Assembly: GCA_052389895.1 (NCBI GenBank)
Contig: JBQTHM010000006.1
Coordinates: forward strand, 3,659 to 67,658
Source: CAVVXX01 sp052389895
GTDB lineage: Bacteria > Pseudomonadota > Alphaproteobacteria > Micropepsales > Micropepsaceae
Length of the DNA: 64,000 nt
Reading direction: 5' to 3'
Shown: positions 8,421 to 16,143 of the stretch, piece after piece
Layout: each line of letters starts with the position of its first letter
How positions within the stretch are numbered: position 1 is the first letter of the stretch
Program-made: the position numbers and the translations under genes
The notes under the pieces: generated by a model
What the model saw: the letters and a program-made list of their open reading frames with translations, nothing else
Databases searched by the model: none
What the model was told of the DNA's origin: nothing

Positions 8421-9371
8421 ATGATCCGTTCGAAACCGCTTGCTCTCGCGCTTTCGCTTGCGCTGGCGGCGCTGCCGCTGGTGCCCGCGCCTGCCCGCGC
8501 GGACGGCGGATTCGCCGGCGGGCTGAAATGCGTGGGCCCGGTCACCTTCAACAATTCGCTCACAATCAACAAGAACGTCAGCATCAACAAGCCGGTGACG
8601 ATCGACAAATCCATCTCGATCTACAATCCGGTCACCATCAACAAGAGCATTTCCATCGACAAGTCGGTCAACATCATCAAGAACATCGACAGTTCGAAGA
8701 AGATAAGCATCAACAAGAAGATCATCATCAACAAGGGCAAGGGCGACGCGACTGCGGAAGCCTTCGCCTTCGCGCTCGCGCGTGCAAGCTCGCGTTCCAA
8801 TGCCATCGTATATGGCGGCGGCTATGTGGACCAGGCCGTGTCCTATGGCGGCGGCGGCGATATAGGCGCGCTTGCCGTGGAAGAGCCCTGCATCGAGCAA
8901 TGGGCGACGCTCGTGCGCGCGGTGCATGCGGTCTGCGTGGACGTGCGCGGGCGCTCGCATCCCGCCGCGCGTATGCGCCCAGAAACCTGGATCGATGCTA
9001 GTTACTCCGGCGAAGTCTATCGCTGCCTGGAAGGATCCAGCCTGCGCGTGCGCATCGGCCACGTGGTGGAAAGCGAAAAAGGCATGGCGGCCGTCTACGA
9101 AGGCGCAGACGAACTTGCCTGCCGTCCGGGCGAGGCGCTGCGCCATTACGCCGACGGGTTGGTGAAATGCGCCACCGCCGAGCGCGTGCCCGAATGCGCC
9201 GAGCGGCGCAATCTGCGCGCCTGGGGCGCGGGCGACATCTTCTTCTCCTATCAGACCAGGGTTTGCGCGCGCAGCTACGTCGCTTCGTATCAGGCGAAAA
9301 AAATGTCTTACGGCGCCTCGCGCGAGCTCGAGCTCACCGGCATGAGCCTGAATGGCGGCGTGGGTTATTAG
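8421..9371 (+). CDS. secreted protein with eleven tandem hexapeptide repeats
   Basis: A 316-aa exported protein with a signal peptide at residues 1-27 (cleavage after ARA). Residues 41-106 are eleven consecutive six-residue units close to [VIL]-[TS]-I-[ND]-K-[SPN], for example LTINKN, VSINKP, VTIDKS, ISIDKS and ISINKK. This alternating hydrophobic pattern suggests a beta-solenoid or left-handed beta-helix rod of three to four coils. A Gly-rich linker (YGGGYVDQAVSYGGGGD) leads to a C-terminal domain with about eight cysteines, likely disulfide-bonded. I do not recognise the family. AGGGGAC before the ATG at 8421 supports that start. It lies 2.3 kb from the holdfast operon, so an envelope or adhesion role is a guess. 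Confidence 0.7.
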   Translation: MIRSKPLALALSLALAALPLVPAPARADGGFAGGLKCVGPVTFNNSLTINKNVSINKPVTIDKSISIYNPVTINKSISIDKSVNIIKNIDSSKKISINKKIIINKGKGDATAEAFAFALARASSRSNAIVYGGGYVDQAVSYGGGGDIGALAVEEPCIEQWATLVRAVHAVCVDVRGRSHPAARMRPETWIDASYSGEVYRCLEGSSLRVRIGHVVESEKGMAAVYEGADELACRPGEALRHYADGLVKCATAERVPECAERRNLRAWGAGDIFFSYQTRVCARSYVASYQAKKMSYGASRELELTGMSLNGGVGY

Positions 9372-9385
9372 GCGCCGCCGCCCGG

Positions 9386-9498
9386 CTATTGAATCCTTCC
9401 GTCCATAATCGTCAGCACCCGGTCGGCCGAGGCGGCGAAGTTGTGGTCATGCGTGACCACGACGACTGCGAGGCTGTGTCCGCGCGCCTGTGCGCCCG
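9386..9498 (-). pseudogene. C-terminal remnant of an ABC transporter ATPase
   Basis: Reading leftward from 9498 the frame encodes about 36 residues including SLAVVVVTHDHNFAASADRV and then LTIMDGRIQ before a TAG stop at 9386-9388. This is the H-loop (VTHD) and C-terminal end of an ABC ATPase of the LolD/MacB kind. Walker A, signature and Walker B regions are absent, because the frame runs directly into the dehydratase stop region at 9499. It is a deletion remnant, not a working gene. Confidence 0.7.
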
Positions 9499-10464
9499 TC
9501 AGCCGGCAATCAGCTCGCAGAATTTTTTCAGATCCACATTGCCGCCGGAGACTACGGCCACGATGGGCCCGTCGCCCGCCTTGCCGGTGAGCGCGGCCGC
9601 CAGGGGAAGCGCGCCCGCCCCTTCCGCAATGATGCGCGATTTTTCCGCCATCAGCTTCATCGCCTTGCGCGTTTCCTCAAGCGTCACAACGATCGAGCCG
9701 TCCACTATTCCCTTCATGCGCTCCCACATGCGCGGGAACATGCTGTGCCCGCCCGCGCCGTCCACGAAGGACGCGGTCCAGTTCTCGAACACTTCCGGCT
9801 TGCCCGTCCGGAACGAAAGCGCGGCGGGCGCCGCCGTTTCGGGTTCGGCGCCAAACACTTTTACGCCCGGCCTTTGCGGTTTGATGGCGCTGGCCAGCGC
9901 TACTACCAGTCCGCCGCCGCCGATGCCGCCGATGACGCAACTGGCCTCGGGCGCGTCTTCCAGGATTTCCAAACCCATCGTGGCGTTGCCCGCGATGAAA
10001 TTGTCGTCGTCGAACGGGTGCACGAAGGTGCCCGCGAGACCGGGATAGGCACGCTCGCCCAGCGCCTTCCAGGCAATGTCGTAAGGAACGGGAATGAGCT
10101 CTGCGCCTAATGCGCGCATGCGCTCGATCTTGGACTGCGGCGCGGTATCGATGACCACGACCGTGCACGGCACGGCGAAGGCGCGCGCGGCATAGGCCAC
10201 GCCCTGTCCCGCGTTGCCGGCGCTTATCGTCCACACGCCCTTCTTGCGTTCGCCATCTGAAAGCATTGCTACGGCGTTGGCCGCCCCGCGCAATTTGTAG
10301 GCGTTGATGGGCTGAAGATTTTCCAGCTTGAGGCGGATATCGGGAAAGCCCTCGCCCAATTCGAGGCGTACCATCGGCGTGCGCACGGCCGTCCCGGCAA
10401 TGCGCTCCCGCGCGGCGCGGATTTCGTCGGGCGTAATGGGTCTTACGGGCGGAACGCCGGACAT
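9499..10464 (-). CDS. threonine/serine dehydratase-like PLP enzyme
   Basis: A 321-aa fold-type II PLP enzyme, most like threonine dehydratases (threonine to 2-oxobutanoate and ammonia). The PLP lysine is Lys57 in NAYKLRGAAN, a variant of the usual SxKxRGA with Asn-Ala-Tyr in place of Ser-Phe. SAGNAGQGVA replaces the more usual SAGNHAQG. The glycine-rich phosphate loop is GGIGGGGL. There is no C-terminal ACT domain, so it is probably a catabolic, non-allosteric form or a relative with other substrates. ATG 10464 is preferred over the upstream GTG because of AAGAGAA before it. Confidence 0.8.
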   Translation of the reverse strand: MSGVPPVRPITPDEIRAARERIAGTAVRTPMVRLELGEGFPDIRLKLENLQPINAYKLRGAANAVAMLSDGERKKGVWTISAGNAGQGVAYAARAFAVPCTVVVIDTAPQSKIERMRALGAELIPVPYDIAWKALGERAYPGLAGTFVHPFDDDNFIAGNATMGLEILEDAPEASCVIGGIGGGGLVVALASAIKPQRPGVKVFGAEPETAAPAALSFRTGKPEVFENWTASFVDGAGGHSMFPRMWERMKGIVDGSIVVTLEETRKAMKLMAEKSRIIAEGAGALPLAAALTGKAGDGPIVAVVSGGNVDLKKFCELIAG

Positions 10465-10603
10465 GGTTCTCTTAGACAGGATGGGCACCGGCGCCGCAAG
10501 TTATCCCCCCGGCCGCGGGAAAATTCCTTTTGTGCCGCGCGTACTTAGGCCCAAGGCAGGATTTTTTGTCCAACACTTCCGGCGCGCGGCCAGAATCGCG
10601 CCC

Positions 10604-10954
10604 ATGAGCAAGAGCATGAGCAAGAGAAAGGCTCCGGCGGCCGGAACAGCCGGATGCGAAGTTTTGTCCGCGATGCGCGAGCCGGACGTGGCAAAGGTGG
10701 CGGCGGACGTGCTCTGCGGCGAACTCGCCCATTGCCGCGCCGCAATAGCTTTTTGCATGGAGATTCTTCGTGATGAAAACGACTATGCCTGGGATTCGCG
10801 GCTCAAGGCAGGACGCGCGGCGGGCGAACTTATGCGTACGGCGGCGGCCCTTGCGGCGTCCATCGCGCGGCTCTCGGGCGAAGTCCGTCAGCGCATTACG
10901 GTCGAACATGTGGGCCCGGCGGGCGAGGGGGAGAGGGAGGGGGGTGAAAAGTGA
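10604..10954 (+). CDS. small protein of unknown function, first of a coupled pair
   Basis: A 116-aa protein beginning with a basic, Met/Ser/Lys-rich stretch, followed by a helical domain (VLSAMREPDVAKVAADVLCG and the AHCRAAIAFCMEIL region). I do not recognise it. A longer in-frame extension to 10328 overlaps the divergent dehydratase gene and is unlikely. The end overlaps the next gene by GTGA, so the two are translationally coupled and probably act together. Confidence 0.5.
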   Translation: MSKSMSKRKAPAAGTAGCEVLSAMREPDVAKVAADVLCGELAHCRAAIAFCMEILRDENDYAWDSRLKAGRAAGELMRTAAALAASIARLSGEVRQRITVEHVGPAGEGEREGGEK

Positions 10955-11169
10955 AAACAACCTCCGGCCAATATCGCAATAAAAACAAGGCACTAACCCC
11001 ATACAAGAACCGCGGCGGTGCGCCTTTGGGCAACCGCAACGCGCTCAAGCACGGCCGCTATCGCAAGGAAATGCGCGCGCTGGGCGCGATGGCCCGCGAG
11101 CGCATTCAGGCGGCGCGGGCTGCCATAGCTGCGGCGGAATCCCTGCTCGGGCGTGCGCCCCCCAACTAG
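10951..11169 (+). CDS. small basic protein with GAPxGNxNALKHG motif
   Basis: A 72-aa basic protein whose centre reads GGAPLGNRNALKHGRYRKEM, a motif found in many small alphaproteobacterial and phage-associated proteins, some annotated as terminase small-subunit-like. A short helical tail follows. Start is GTG at 10951 with a very strong GGGAGGGGGG ribosome site, and it overlaps the preceding gene by four bases. A DNA-binding role is plausible from the basic composition but unproven. It converges on the metzincin-like gene; their stop codons overlap. Confidence 0.6.
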   Translation: MKTTSGQYRNKNKALTPYKNRGGAPLGNRNALKHGRYRKEMRALGAMARERIQAARAAIAAAESLLGRAPPN

Positions 11170-11504
11170 AAGTGCGCCGAGGGGTGATGGTGGGGCCAGC
11201 CGTTGCAATGTGCGATTTCATGGCGAAGCAGCAAGGCGGCTTCTTCTTCGCCAACTTCCGCCACTTCAGGCAAAACGATGAGGCACGTGTTGGGTCCGCG
11301 GAACGCGCACGCTTCGGCCCGGTGGCCGTCGTAGGGCCGCACGCCGCATCTCTTGGAAACCGTCCAGTAGGGCAAAGTGACTACGCGCAAAAGGCCTGGG
11401 TAGGGCCGGTCGTAGTTGCTGGGAGGAAGAAAAGTCGAAGCGCCGGCGGGCGTGCCGAAAGCGACGGCGAGCAACAGCAATGTGCGTTTTACTGCGGCGT
11501 TCAT
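11166..11504 (-). CDS. small secreted metzincin-like protease
   Basis: A 112-aa exported protein with a signal peptide at about residues 1-22. The motif HEIAHCNGWPH at 95-105 has His95, Glu96, His99, Gly102 and His105 spaced exactly as in the metzincin zinc signature HExxHxxGxxH. Two cysteines (Cys53 and Cys67) precede it, and the C-terminus is histidine-rich (HHHPSAH). It is very short for a metzincin, with the zinc site at its extreme end, so it may be a minimal peptidase or a domain-only protein. Zinc protease activity is an inference from the motif. Confidence 0.6.
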   Translation of the reverse strand: MNAAVKRTLLLLAVAFGTPAGASTFLPPSNYDRPYPGLLRVVTLPYWTVSKRCGVRPYDGHRAEACAFRGPNTCLIVLPEVAEVGEEEAALLLRHEIAHCNGWPHHHPSAHF

Positions 11505-11589
11505 GCCCCCATTGACGCAAGACGCAGTTGGCGCGCGGCGGCTCTTTCACGGCCACAAGCGGCCCGCCGTTACCTCGCTACAACCGCGC

Positions 11590-11615
11590 GGCGCCGGGGC
11601 AATCGCCCCGGCGCC
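11590..11615. terminator. perfect GC hairpin downstream of the hfa operon
   Basis: An 11-bp perfect stem, GGCGCCGGGGC and its complement around loop AATC, lies between the hfaD stop (11636) and the metzincin-like gene. There is no U-tract on either side, so termination is inferred from position and stem strength only. Confidence 0.45.
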
Positions 11616-11635
11616 TGCGCGCCCCCTCCCCCGGT

Positions 11636-12313
11636 TCAGGGCCCCGAGTCGCAATGGATGATCTGTGCCGTATTGCCGGCGGCGACCGAAGAACCCGAAA
11701 CGTCGCCCCCCACATTGCCGACGGCGGCGTTCACGATCGAGGAAACGCCGCTGCTGTTTTCCTGGAAGTTGTCGGCTGTGAAGTTCGCGGCGTTCGAAAC
11801 GATCTGGATCTGGTTGGCAATCGCCGTCGCGGCGAGCGAAACATCGTCGCCCACGTTAAACACCTGGGCGTTCAGCTGCGCCGACGGATCGGCGGCCCCG
11901 CAAATCTGTTCGCTTTCCACCGTCATCTTGGCGGGATCGCTGAAGATGCCTGCCGCGTTGCAGACGGCCGTGACTGAAAGCGACACGTCCTTTCCCACGT
12001 TGAAGACCGTTGCGTTCAGCTTGGCCCCCACGTCGCCCATATTCACCTGGCTGTTCTTCACCTTGCTGTCCGTCATGGTGAAGATTTCGACCATGTTGCT
12101 GACGGCGGCGACTGTTTCCGTCACGTCGCCGCCGACATGGGCCACGTCGAAATTCATCTGCGACCAGATCGTTCCCAGATTGACCTGGCCGTTGATGATT
12201 TCGGCACCCGTGCTGTTGCCCTTGCCCTTACTCGAGTCCGAGGCGTAGGCCGGGATCGCTTGCGCGCATATCAGCGCTGTACCCGCGATAAGGATCGTTA
12301 CGAGTTTGTGCAT
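11636..12313 (-). CDS. hfaD: holdfast anchor protein HfaD-like
   Basis: A 225-aa exported protein with a signal peptide ending near AYA-S (residue 24). The mature part is built from repeating segments such as INGQVNLGTIWSQMN, VNMGDVGAKLNATVFNVGKDV and LNAQVFNVGDDVSLAATAIANQ, giving a regular beta-rich pattern like HfaD of the Caulobacter holdfast anchor complex. It is the third gene of an hfaA-hfaB-hfaD order. GAGGAGGAG just before the ATG at 12313 fixes the start. HfaD helps attach the polysaccharide holdfast to the outer membrane; function here is inferred from synteny and sequence character. Confidence 0.75.
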   Translation of the reverse strand: MHKLVTILIAGTALICAQAIPAYASDSSKGKGNSTGAEIINGQVNLGTIWSQMNFDVAHVGGDVTETVAAVSNMVEIFTMTDSKVKNSQVNMGDVGAKLNATVFNVGKDVSLSVTAVCNAAGIFSDPAKMTVESEQICGAADPSAQLNAQVFNVGDDVSLAATAIANQIQIVSNAANFTADNFQENSSGVSSIVNAAVGNVGGDVSGSSVAAGNTAQIIHCDSGP

Positions 12314-13259
12314 GTCCGTTCTCCTCCTCAATTTGTTTTCCTGGCGCGCCGGTCTCGTTCGCCGCCACGCGCGCTTCCGCGAGCGGGGGCGGACTGTTGC
12401 TGTCGGCCAGCGGATCCGCGCCCCCGCGGCACGCTTCCGGGCCTGTGCGATAAAGACGGGACATGATTTCCAGCACCGCGCGCTCGACCACCGCGCGAAC
12501 CGCAAGCTGGACTGGTTCGAGCGCGGATTCGCCGACACCGATATCGATGATGTGCTGGCCGAGAATTGCGAATACGCCGGCCTGAAGCTGGCGGCCGACG
12601 ATCTGCTTCTGGTAAGAGATAACGTCCACGACCTCGAGCGTGCGCGTGTCCACCAGCCTGAGATCGAGGCCGACGTTCATTACATAGGTCTTCGCGTCGG
12701 CGTTCGCCGCCGCGTCGGCCTGCCTGCCGGACCAGAATGCGGAGTTGCCGGTCGAGCGGATGTTGTAATTGAGCTCGGTTATGCCGCCGACCAGGTAGAA
12801 CTCGGATCCTGCAATGGAGCCCGCGAAAATCTTGCGATAGCCGTCTTCTGGCCGCGCATCTCCGATGAGCTTGTTGTTGGCGTATTTCAGTTCGAGTTCG
12901 GCGACCGAAGTATCGTAACGCTCGACCAGGCTCACGCCGGCCTTGGCCAGCGCAGAAATGGCCATCAGGGCGGCGCCCTGCGTAATCTTGCGCCCACCCC
13001 CGTCGGCCTCGAATTTGGCGGTGTAGTCGGCGATCTGGCCCACTGCGATTCTGGGCGCGGGGCGTCCGCGATTGTACGCACCAAGACACTGCAACGCGTG
13101 CGAATAGGGCGTTTCGTTGGAGATCACCGGCGCGTCGCCAATGGGCGTCGCATAGCGGCCGTCATAGCCTGCGGACGTGCTGATGCACCCGCCGAGGGCG
13201 AGCGCCATCAGCGTGAGCGCCAACGGCTTGGCAAAGTGATTGCGGGCGCGGCGCGTCAT
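12228..13259 (-). CDS. hfaB: holdfast anchor lipoprotein HfaB (CsgG-like)
   Basis: A 343-aa lipoprotein with lipobox LGGC (Cys25), of the CsgG/HfaB family of outer-membrane secretion pores. Typical features are APRIAVGQIADYTAKFE, ALMAISALAKAGVSLVERYD and ALVRAVVERAV-type helices near the end. HfaB is needed to export and assemble HfaA and HfaD. An upstream ATG at 13268 has AGGA touching it; ATG 13259 has AGGA nine bases away and is preferred. The last 28 residues (after ETGAPGKQ) are encoded over the hfaD ribosome site and start, an 86-base overlap that may reflect loss of the normal stop codon. Confidence 0.85.
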   Translation of the reverse strand: MTRRARNHFAKPLALTLMALALGGCISTSAGYDGRYATPIGDAPVISNETPYSHALQCLGAYNRGRPAPRIAVGQIADYTAKFEADGGGRKITQGAALMAISALAKAGVSLVERYDTSVAELELKYANNKLIGDARPEDGYRKIFAGSIAGSEFYLVGGITELNYNIRSTGNSAFWSGRQADAAANADAKTYVMNVGLDLRLVDTRTLEVVDVISYQKQIVGRQLQAGVFAILGQHIIDIGVGESALEPVQLAVRAVVERAVLEIMSRLYRTGPEACRGGADPLADSNSPPPLAEARVAANETGAPGKQIEEENGHAQTRNDPYRGYSADMRASDPGLRLGLE

Positions 13260-13271
13260 GCAGATCATTCC

Positions 13272-13682
13272 TCAGAAATCGATGTCGCCGTTGAGCGTGG
13301 CGGTCTGGTCGCCCTTGTTCACCTGCTTGGAATCGACGATGACCGTGTTCCAGGAGCCGTTGACGACCACATTGAGGGCATTGCCGATGGCGGTTGCCGA
13401 CGCCGTGCCGCCCGGGCCCGCGAATCCCACTCCGCTGCGGTGCACGCCTTCGGCGGCGCTGTGGGTCGCGCCCGTCATCACGCCGTTCACGAAAACCTTG
13501 TTGCCGTTCTCGTCGCGGGTGGAACCGGAAATCGGCGCGTTTTCCTCGCCAGGCGCCATGCCGATTCCGGTGTTGTAGGTAGCGGCGTCGTCATAACCGC
13601 CGCCTGCCCGTGCAGGCGCCCCCAGCGCCGCCCAGGCCAATGCCGCGACAAACCCCATCAGAACCCATTCTTTCAGGCGCAT
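13272..13682 (-). CDS. hfaA: holdfast anchor protein HfaA (curlin-like)
   Basis: A 136-aa exported protein with a signal peptide ending near ARA-G. The mature part contains ASATAIGNALNVVVNGSWNT and VIVDSKQVNKGDQTA, matching the Gln/Asn-containing repeats of HfaA, a curlin-like subunit of the holdfast anchor. It is the first gene of the operon; hfaB begins 12 bases downstream. ATG 13682 starts the signal peptide; an upstream TTG start is unlikely. A TTAA-N7-TTGC sequence at 13736-13750 resembles half of a CtrA box but is not convincing. Confidence 0.85.
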   Translation of the reverse strand: MRLKEWVLMGFVAALAWAALGAPARAGGGYDDAATYNTGIGMAPGEENAPISGSTRDENGNKVFVNGVMTGATHSAAEGVHRSGVGFAGPGGTASATAIGNALNVVVNGSWNTVIVDSKQVNKGDQTATLNGDIDF

Positions 13683-13885
13683 CGCACCCGCCGCAGATTC
13701 GTTGCGGAGCTCACGGAGCAACCGTCATGCCAAAGGCAAACGGGAATTAACCCAGGCTTGTGTGCCGCAGCGGCACAACTGCGCTCGCGGGCGCACCAAA
13801 ACGGCTCCAAACGTAGTGCTCGTGCGGGCCGGAACGCCGCGCTAAAGTGGCGCGAGGCGGGCGTAAATTTCGGGAACTTCAGCTA

Positions 13886-14602
13886 ATGGCCTTTTTTCAG
13901 GATTCCCGTCCGGCCCGCGAGCCCTTTCTGAACGCACCGGCCAGCGTGCTCTGGCTTATCGGCGCCCTGCTGGCGTTGCATGCGGCGCGCGCGTTTCTGC
14001 CCGAAAACTTGGCTAACGAAATCCTAATCAACTATGCCTTCGTGCCGGCGCGCTATTCGGGCGCGGCAGCGAGTGTGCCGGCGGCGAGCCTGTTCGACCA
14101 GGCGGTAACGGCGGTGAGCTACATCTTCCTGCATGCCAATTTCACGCATGTGATCATCAATACGTTGTGGCTGCTTGCCTTCGGGCCGGCGGTCGCGCGC
14201 CGGCTGGGCGCCGGGCTGTTCATTCTGTTCTTTCTTGTCTGCGGGATCGCCGCGGCCAGCGTGCACCTTGCCCTCAATTGGGAGTCGCCAGTGCCGGTCG
14301 TGGGCGCTTCCGGTTCGGTGGCAGGGTTAATGGCGGCGGGCATCCGCATCATGTATCGCGAGCGCACGCTCCAGTTCGGCGAACGGCCGCGAATCGCCCC
14401 GATTCTCGCCCCGCCGGTCCTTTTCTTTTCGGCCATCTGGGTTGTGGTGAACATCATCGCGGGAATCACCGGACTCGGTCTGACGGACAACATGGCGATT
14501 GTCGCCTGGGAGGCGCATTTGGGCGGGTATTTCACGGGGCTCTTCCTTCTCGGACCGCTCGACCGCCTGCGCGCACGGCGCATCGGCGCCGCTGCGGCTT
14601 GA
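13886..14602 (+). CDS. rhomboid family intramembrane serine protease
   Basis: A 238-aa inner-membrane protease, the second rhomboid in this window. The catalytic serine is Ser142 in GASGSVAG and the partner histidine is His211 in AHLGGY. His88 and Asn92 in THVIINTLW correspond to the conserved HxxxN motif. GGGAA before ATG 13886 supports the start. It is followed 47 bases later by the DUF4389 gene and is divergent from hfaA. Whether it processes an envelope protein of the neighbouring holdfast genes is unknown. Confidence 0.88.
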   Translation: MAFFQDSRPAREPFLNAPASVLWLIGALLALHAARAFLPENLANEILINYAFVPARYSGAAASVPAASLFDQAVTAVSYIFLHANFTHVIINTLWLLAFGPAVARRLGAGLFILFFLVCGIAAASVHLALNWESPVPVVGASGSVAGLMAAGIRIMYRERTLQFGERPRIAPILAPPVLFFSAIWVVVNIIAGITGLGLTDNMAIVAWEAHLGGYFTGLFLLGPLDRLRARRIGAAAA

Positions 14603-14649
14603 AGCGAAGAGCCGCGCGGCATACATGAAGGCGTCAAGGAGTCGCGACA

Positions 14650-14949
14650 ATGACCGATAATCAGAGCGCCAGTGGAGCGCCGGGGGCGCGGGCCCGGCCG
14701 GCACAGCCCTTTCCCGTCGACAGGTTGCTCTTTTCCATCGGCTTTGCCGTGGTGGCCTGGTTCGTGTTCTGGGTGGCGCTGTTGCTCGCCGTGCTCCAGT
14801 TCGTGGTCACTGCTATCGCCGGCAACGTAAACGAGGAGCTCAAGGGCATCAGCCGCAACGTGGTCGCGTATCTCGATCAACTGCTCTCCTACATCAGCTT
14901 CACCCGCGACGAGCGGCCCTTCCCCCTGGGGCCTTTTCCCAAAACCTGA
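14650..14949 (+). CDS. DUF4389 family membrane protein
   Basis: A 99-aa small membrane protein. It has one long hydrophobic stretch at about residues 24-56 that can form one or two membrane helices, followed by VNEELKGISRNVVAYLDQLL and YISFTRDERPFP, features of the DUF4389 family. Function is unknown. AGGAG precedes the ATG. The stop codon TGA is followed at once by a TTG that may start the downstream aminotransferase, so the two are probably co-transcribed. Confidence 0.75.
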   Translation: MTDNQSASGAPGARARPAQPFPVDRLLFSIGFAVVAWFVFWVALLLAVLQFVVTAIAGNVNEELKGISRNVVAYLDQLLSYISFTRDERPFPLGPFPKT

Positions 14950-16143
14950 TTGCTGAACGTGCTGCCGGGGGGCCAAGCGGCCAACACGCGCCTGCCGCTC
15001 GAAGGCCATGCCGCGCTCGCGCGCTTCGCGCTTGATCCGCGCATCCTCCATCTCAATCATGGATCTTTCGGCGCAGCGCCGCACTCCGTTCTCGAAGAAC
15101 AGCAGCGCTGGCGCATGCGCATGGAAGGAAATCCCATGCGTTTCTTTCTCGACGAACTGCCGCTGCTTTTGCGCGAGCGCGCGGCCGGCGCGGCACGCTG
15201 CTTCGGCGGCGATGCGGAAGGTTGGGTGTTCGTCGAGAACGCAACAGCAGCTGCGAACGCCGTGCTCAAATCGCTTCCGTTGCGTGAAACCGACGTATTG
15301 GTCACCACCTCGCATGCCTATGGCGCGGTATTGAAAACCGTTCAACGCCGCGCGTCGGAAACAGGGGCCAGTCTTCGCATTGCGGAAATTCGCGCGCCTG
15401 TCACAGGCGAAGACGAAATTGTGGAAGCAATTGCGCGTGCACTTTGTCCCCGCACGCGCCTGCTTGTCGTCGACCATGTGACATCGCAGACCGCGGCCGC
15501 GCTTCCTATTGCACGCATCATTTCTTTGGCGCACGAAAGAAACGTTCCCGTACTTGTCGATGGTGCGCATGCCGTAGGCATGCTCGCAGTGGACGTCGCT
15601 TCCATGCAGGCGGACTGGTACACGGGCAACGCGCACAAATGGATGTTTGCGCCCAAGGGCTGCGCACTTCTATGGACTGCACCCGTGTTGCGCGCATCGA
15701 CGCATGCTCACGTCACGTCCCATGGCTGGGGCGCGGGTTATTTGGCGGAGTTCGATTGGGTCGGCACGCGCGATCCTTCACCCTGGCTCTGCTTTGATGC
15801 AGCTGTGCAGGCGCATGACTGGTTCGGTGGGCAGTCGCTTATGGCGCGCAACAACGCGCTGGCTTTGCAAGCGGGCGATTATCTTGAAAAACGTCTCAAG
15901 GCGCCGCGTGCGGCGCGCGGCAGTTTGCAATCGGCGATGACATCTTTGCGGCTGGCGCCGAAGGCCACAGTGGAACAGACGATTGAACTCAGGCGCGCGC
16001 TCGAAACCCAATATGGAATCGAAGCGCCGTTCTTTCCTTTTCAGGGCGAGCTTTGGCTGCGCGCGTCCGCACAAATTTACAACGAGATGGACGATTACGT
16101 TCGCCTCGCCGCGGCCGTCGAAGCGCTTCTTAGTTCTGGATGA
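14950..16143 (+). CDS. class V aminotransferase-fold PLP enzyme
   Basis: A 397-aa PLP enzyme of the class V aminotransferase superfamily, closest to isopenicillin N epimerase-like proteins. LNHGSFGAAPHSVLEEQQ near the start is typical of that subgroup. The cofactor lysine is Lys230 in GNAHKWMFAPKG, and the PLP-binding aspartate and histidine lie in VDGAHAVGM. The substrate is unknown. No ATG is available: TTG 14950 adjoins the DUF4389 stop, with GTG 14959 as alternative. The 3' end overlaps the convergent REC-EAL gene by 14 bases. Confidence 0.85.
   Translation: MLNVLPGGQAANTRLPLEGHAALARFALDPRILHLNHGSFGAAPHSVLEEQQRWRMRMEGNPMRFFLDELPLLLRERAAGAARCFGGDAEGWVFVENATAAANAVLKSLPLRETDVLVTTSHAYGAVLKTVQRRASETGASLRIAEIRAPVTGEDEIVEAIARALCPRTRLLVVDHVTSQTAAALPIARIISLAHERNVPVLVDGAHAVGMLAVDVASMQADWYTGNAHKWMFAPKGCALLWTAPVLRASTHAHVTSHGWGAGYLAEFDWVGTRDPSPWLCFDAAVQAHDWFGGQSLMARNNALALQAGDYLEKRLKAPRAARGSLQSAMTSLRLAPKATVEQTIELRRALETQYGIEAPFFPFQGELWLRASAQIYNEMDDYVRLAAAVEALLSSG

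Noticed and set aside
13736..13750. TTAA-N7-TTGC upstream of hfaA as a CtrA box
   Set aside because: Only one half matches; the other reads TTGC, so the site is not reliable.
12306..13886. Long plus-strand open frame (526 codons) across the hfa operon
   Set aside because: It is antisense to hfaA/hfaB, which have signal peptides, ribosome sites and family matches. High GC gives long antisense frames.
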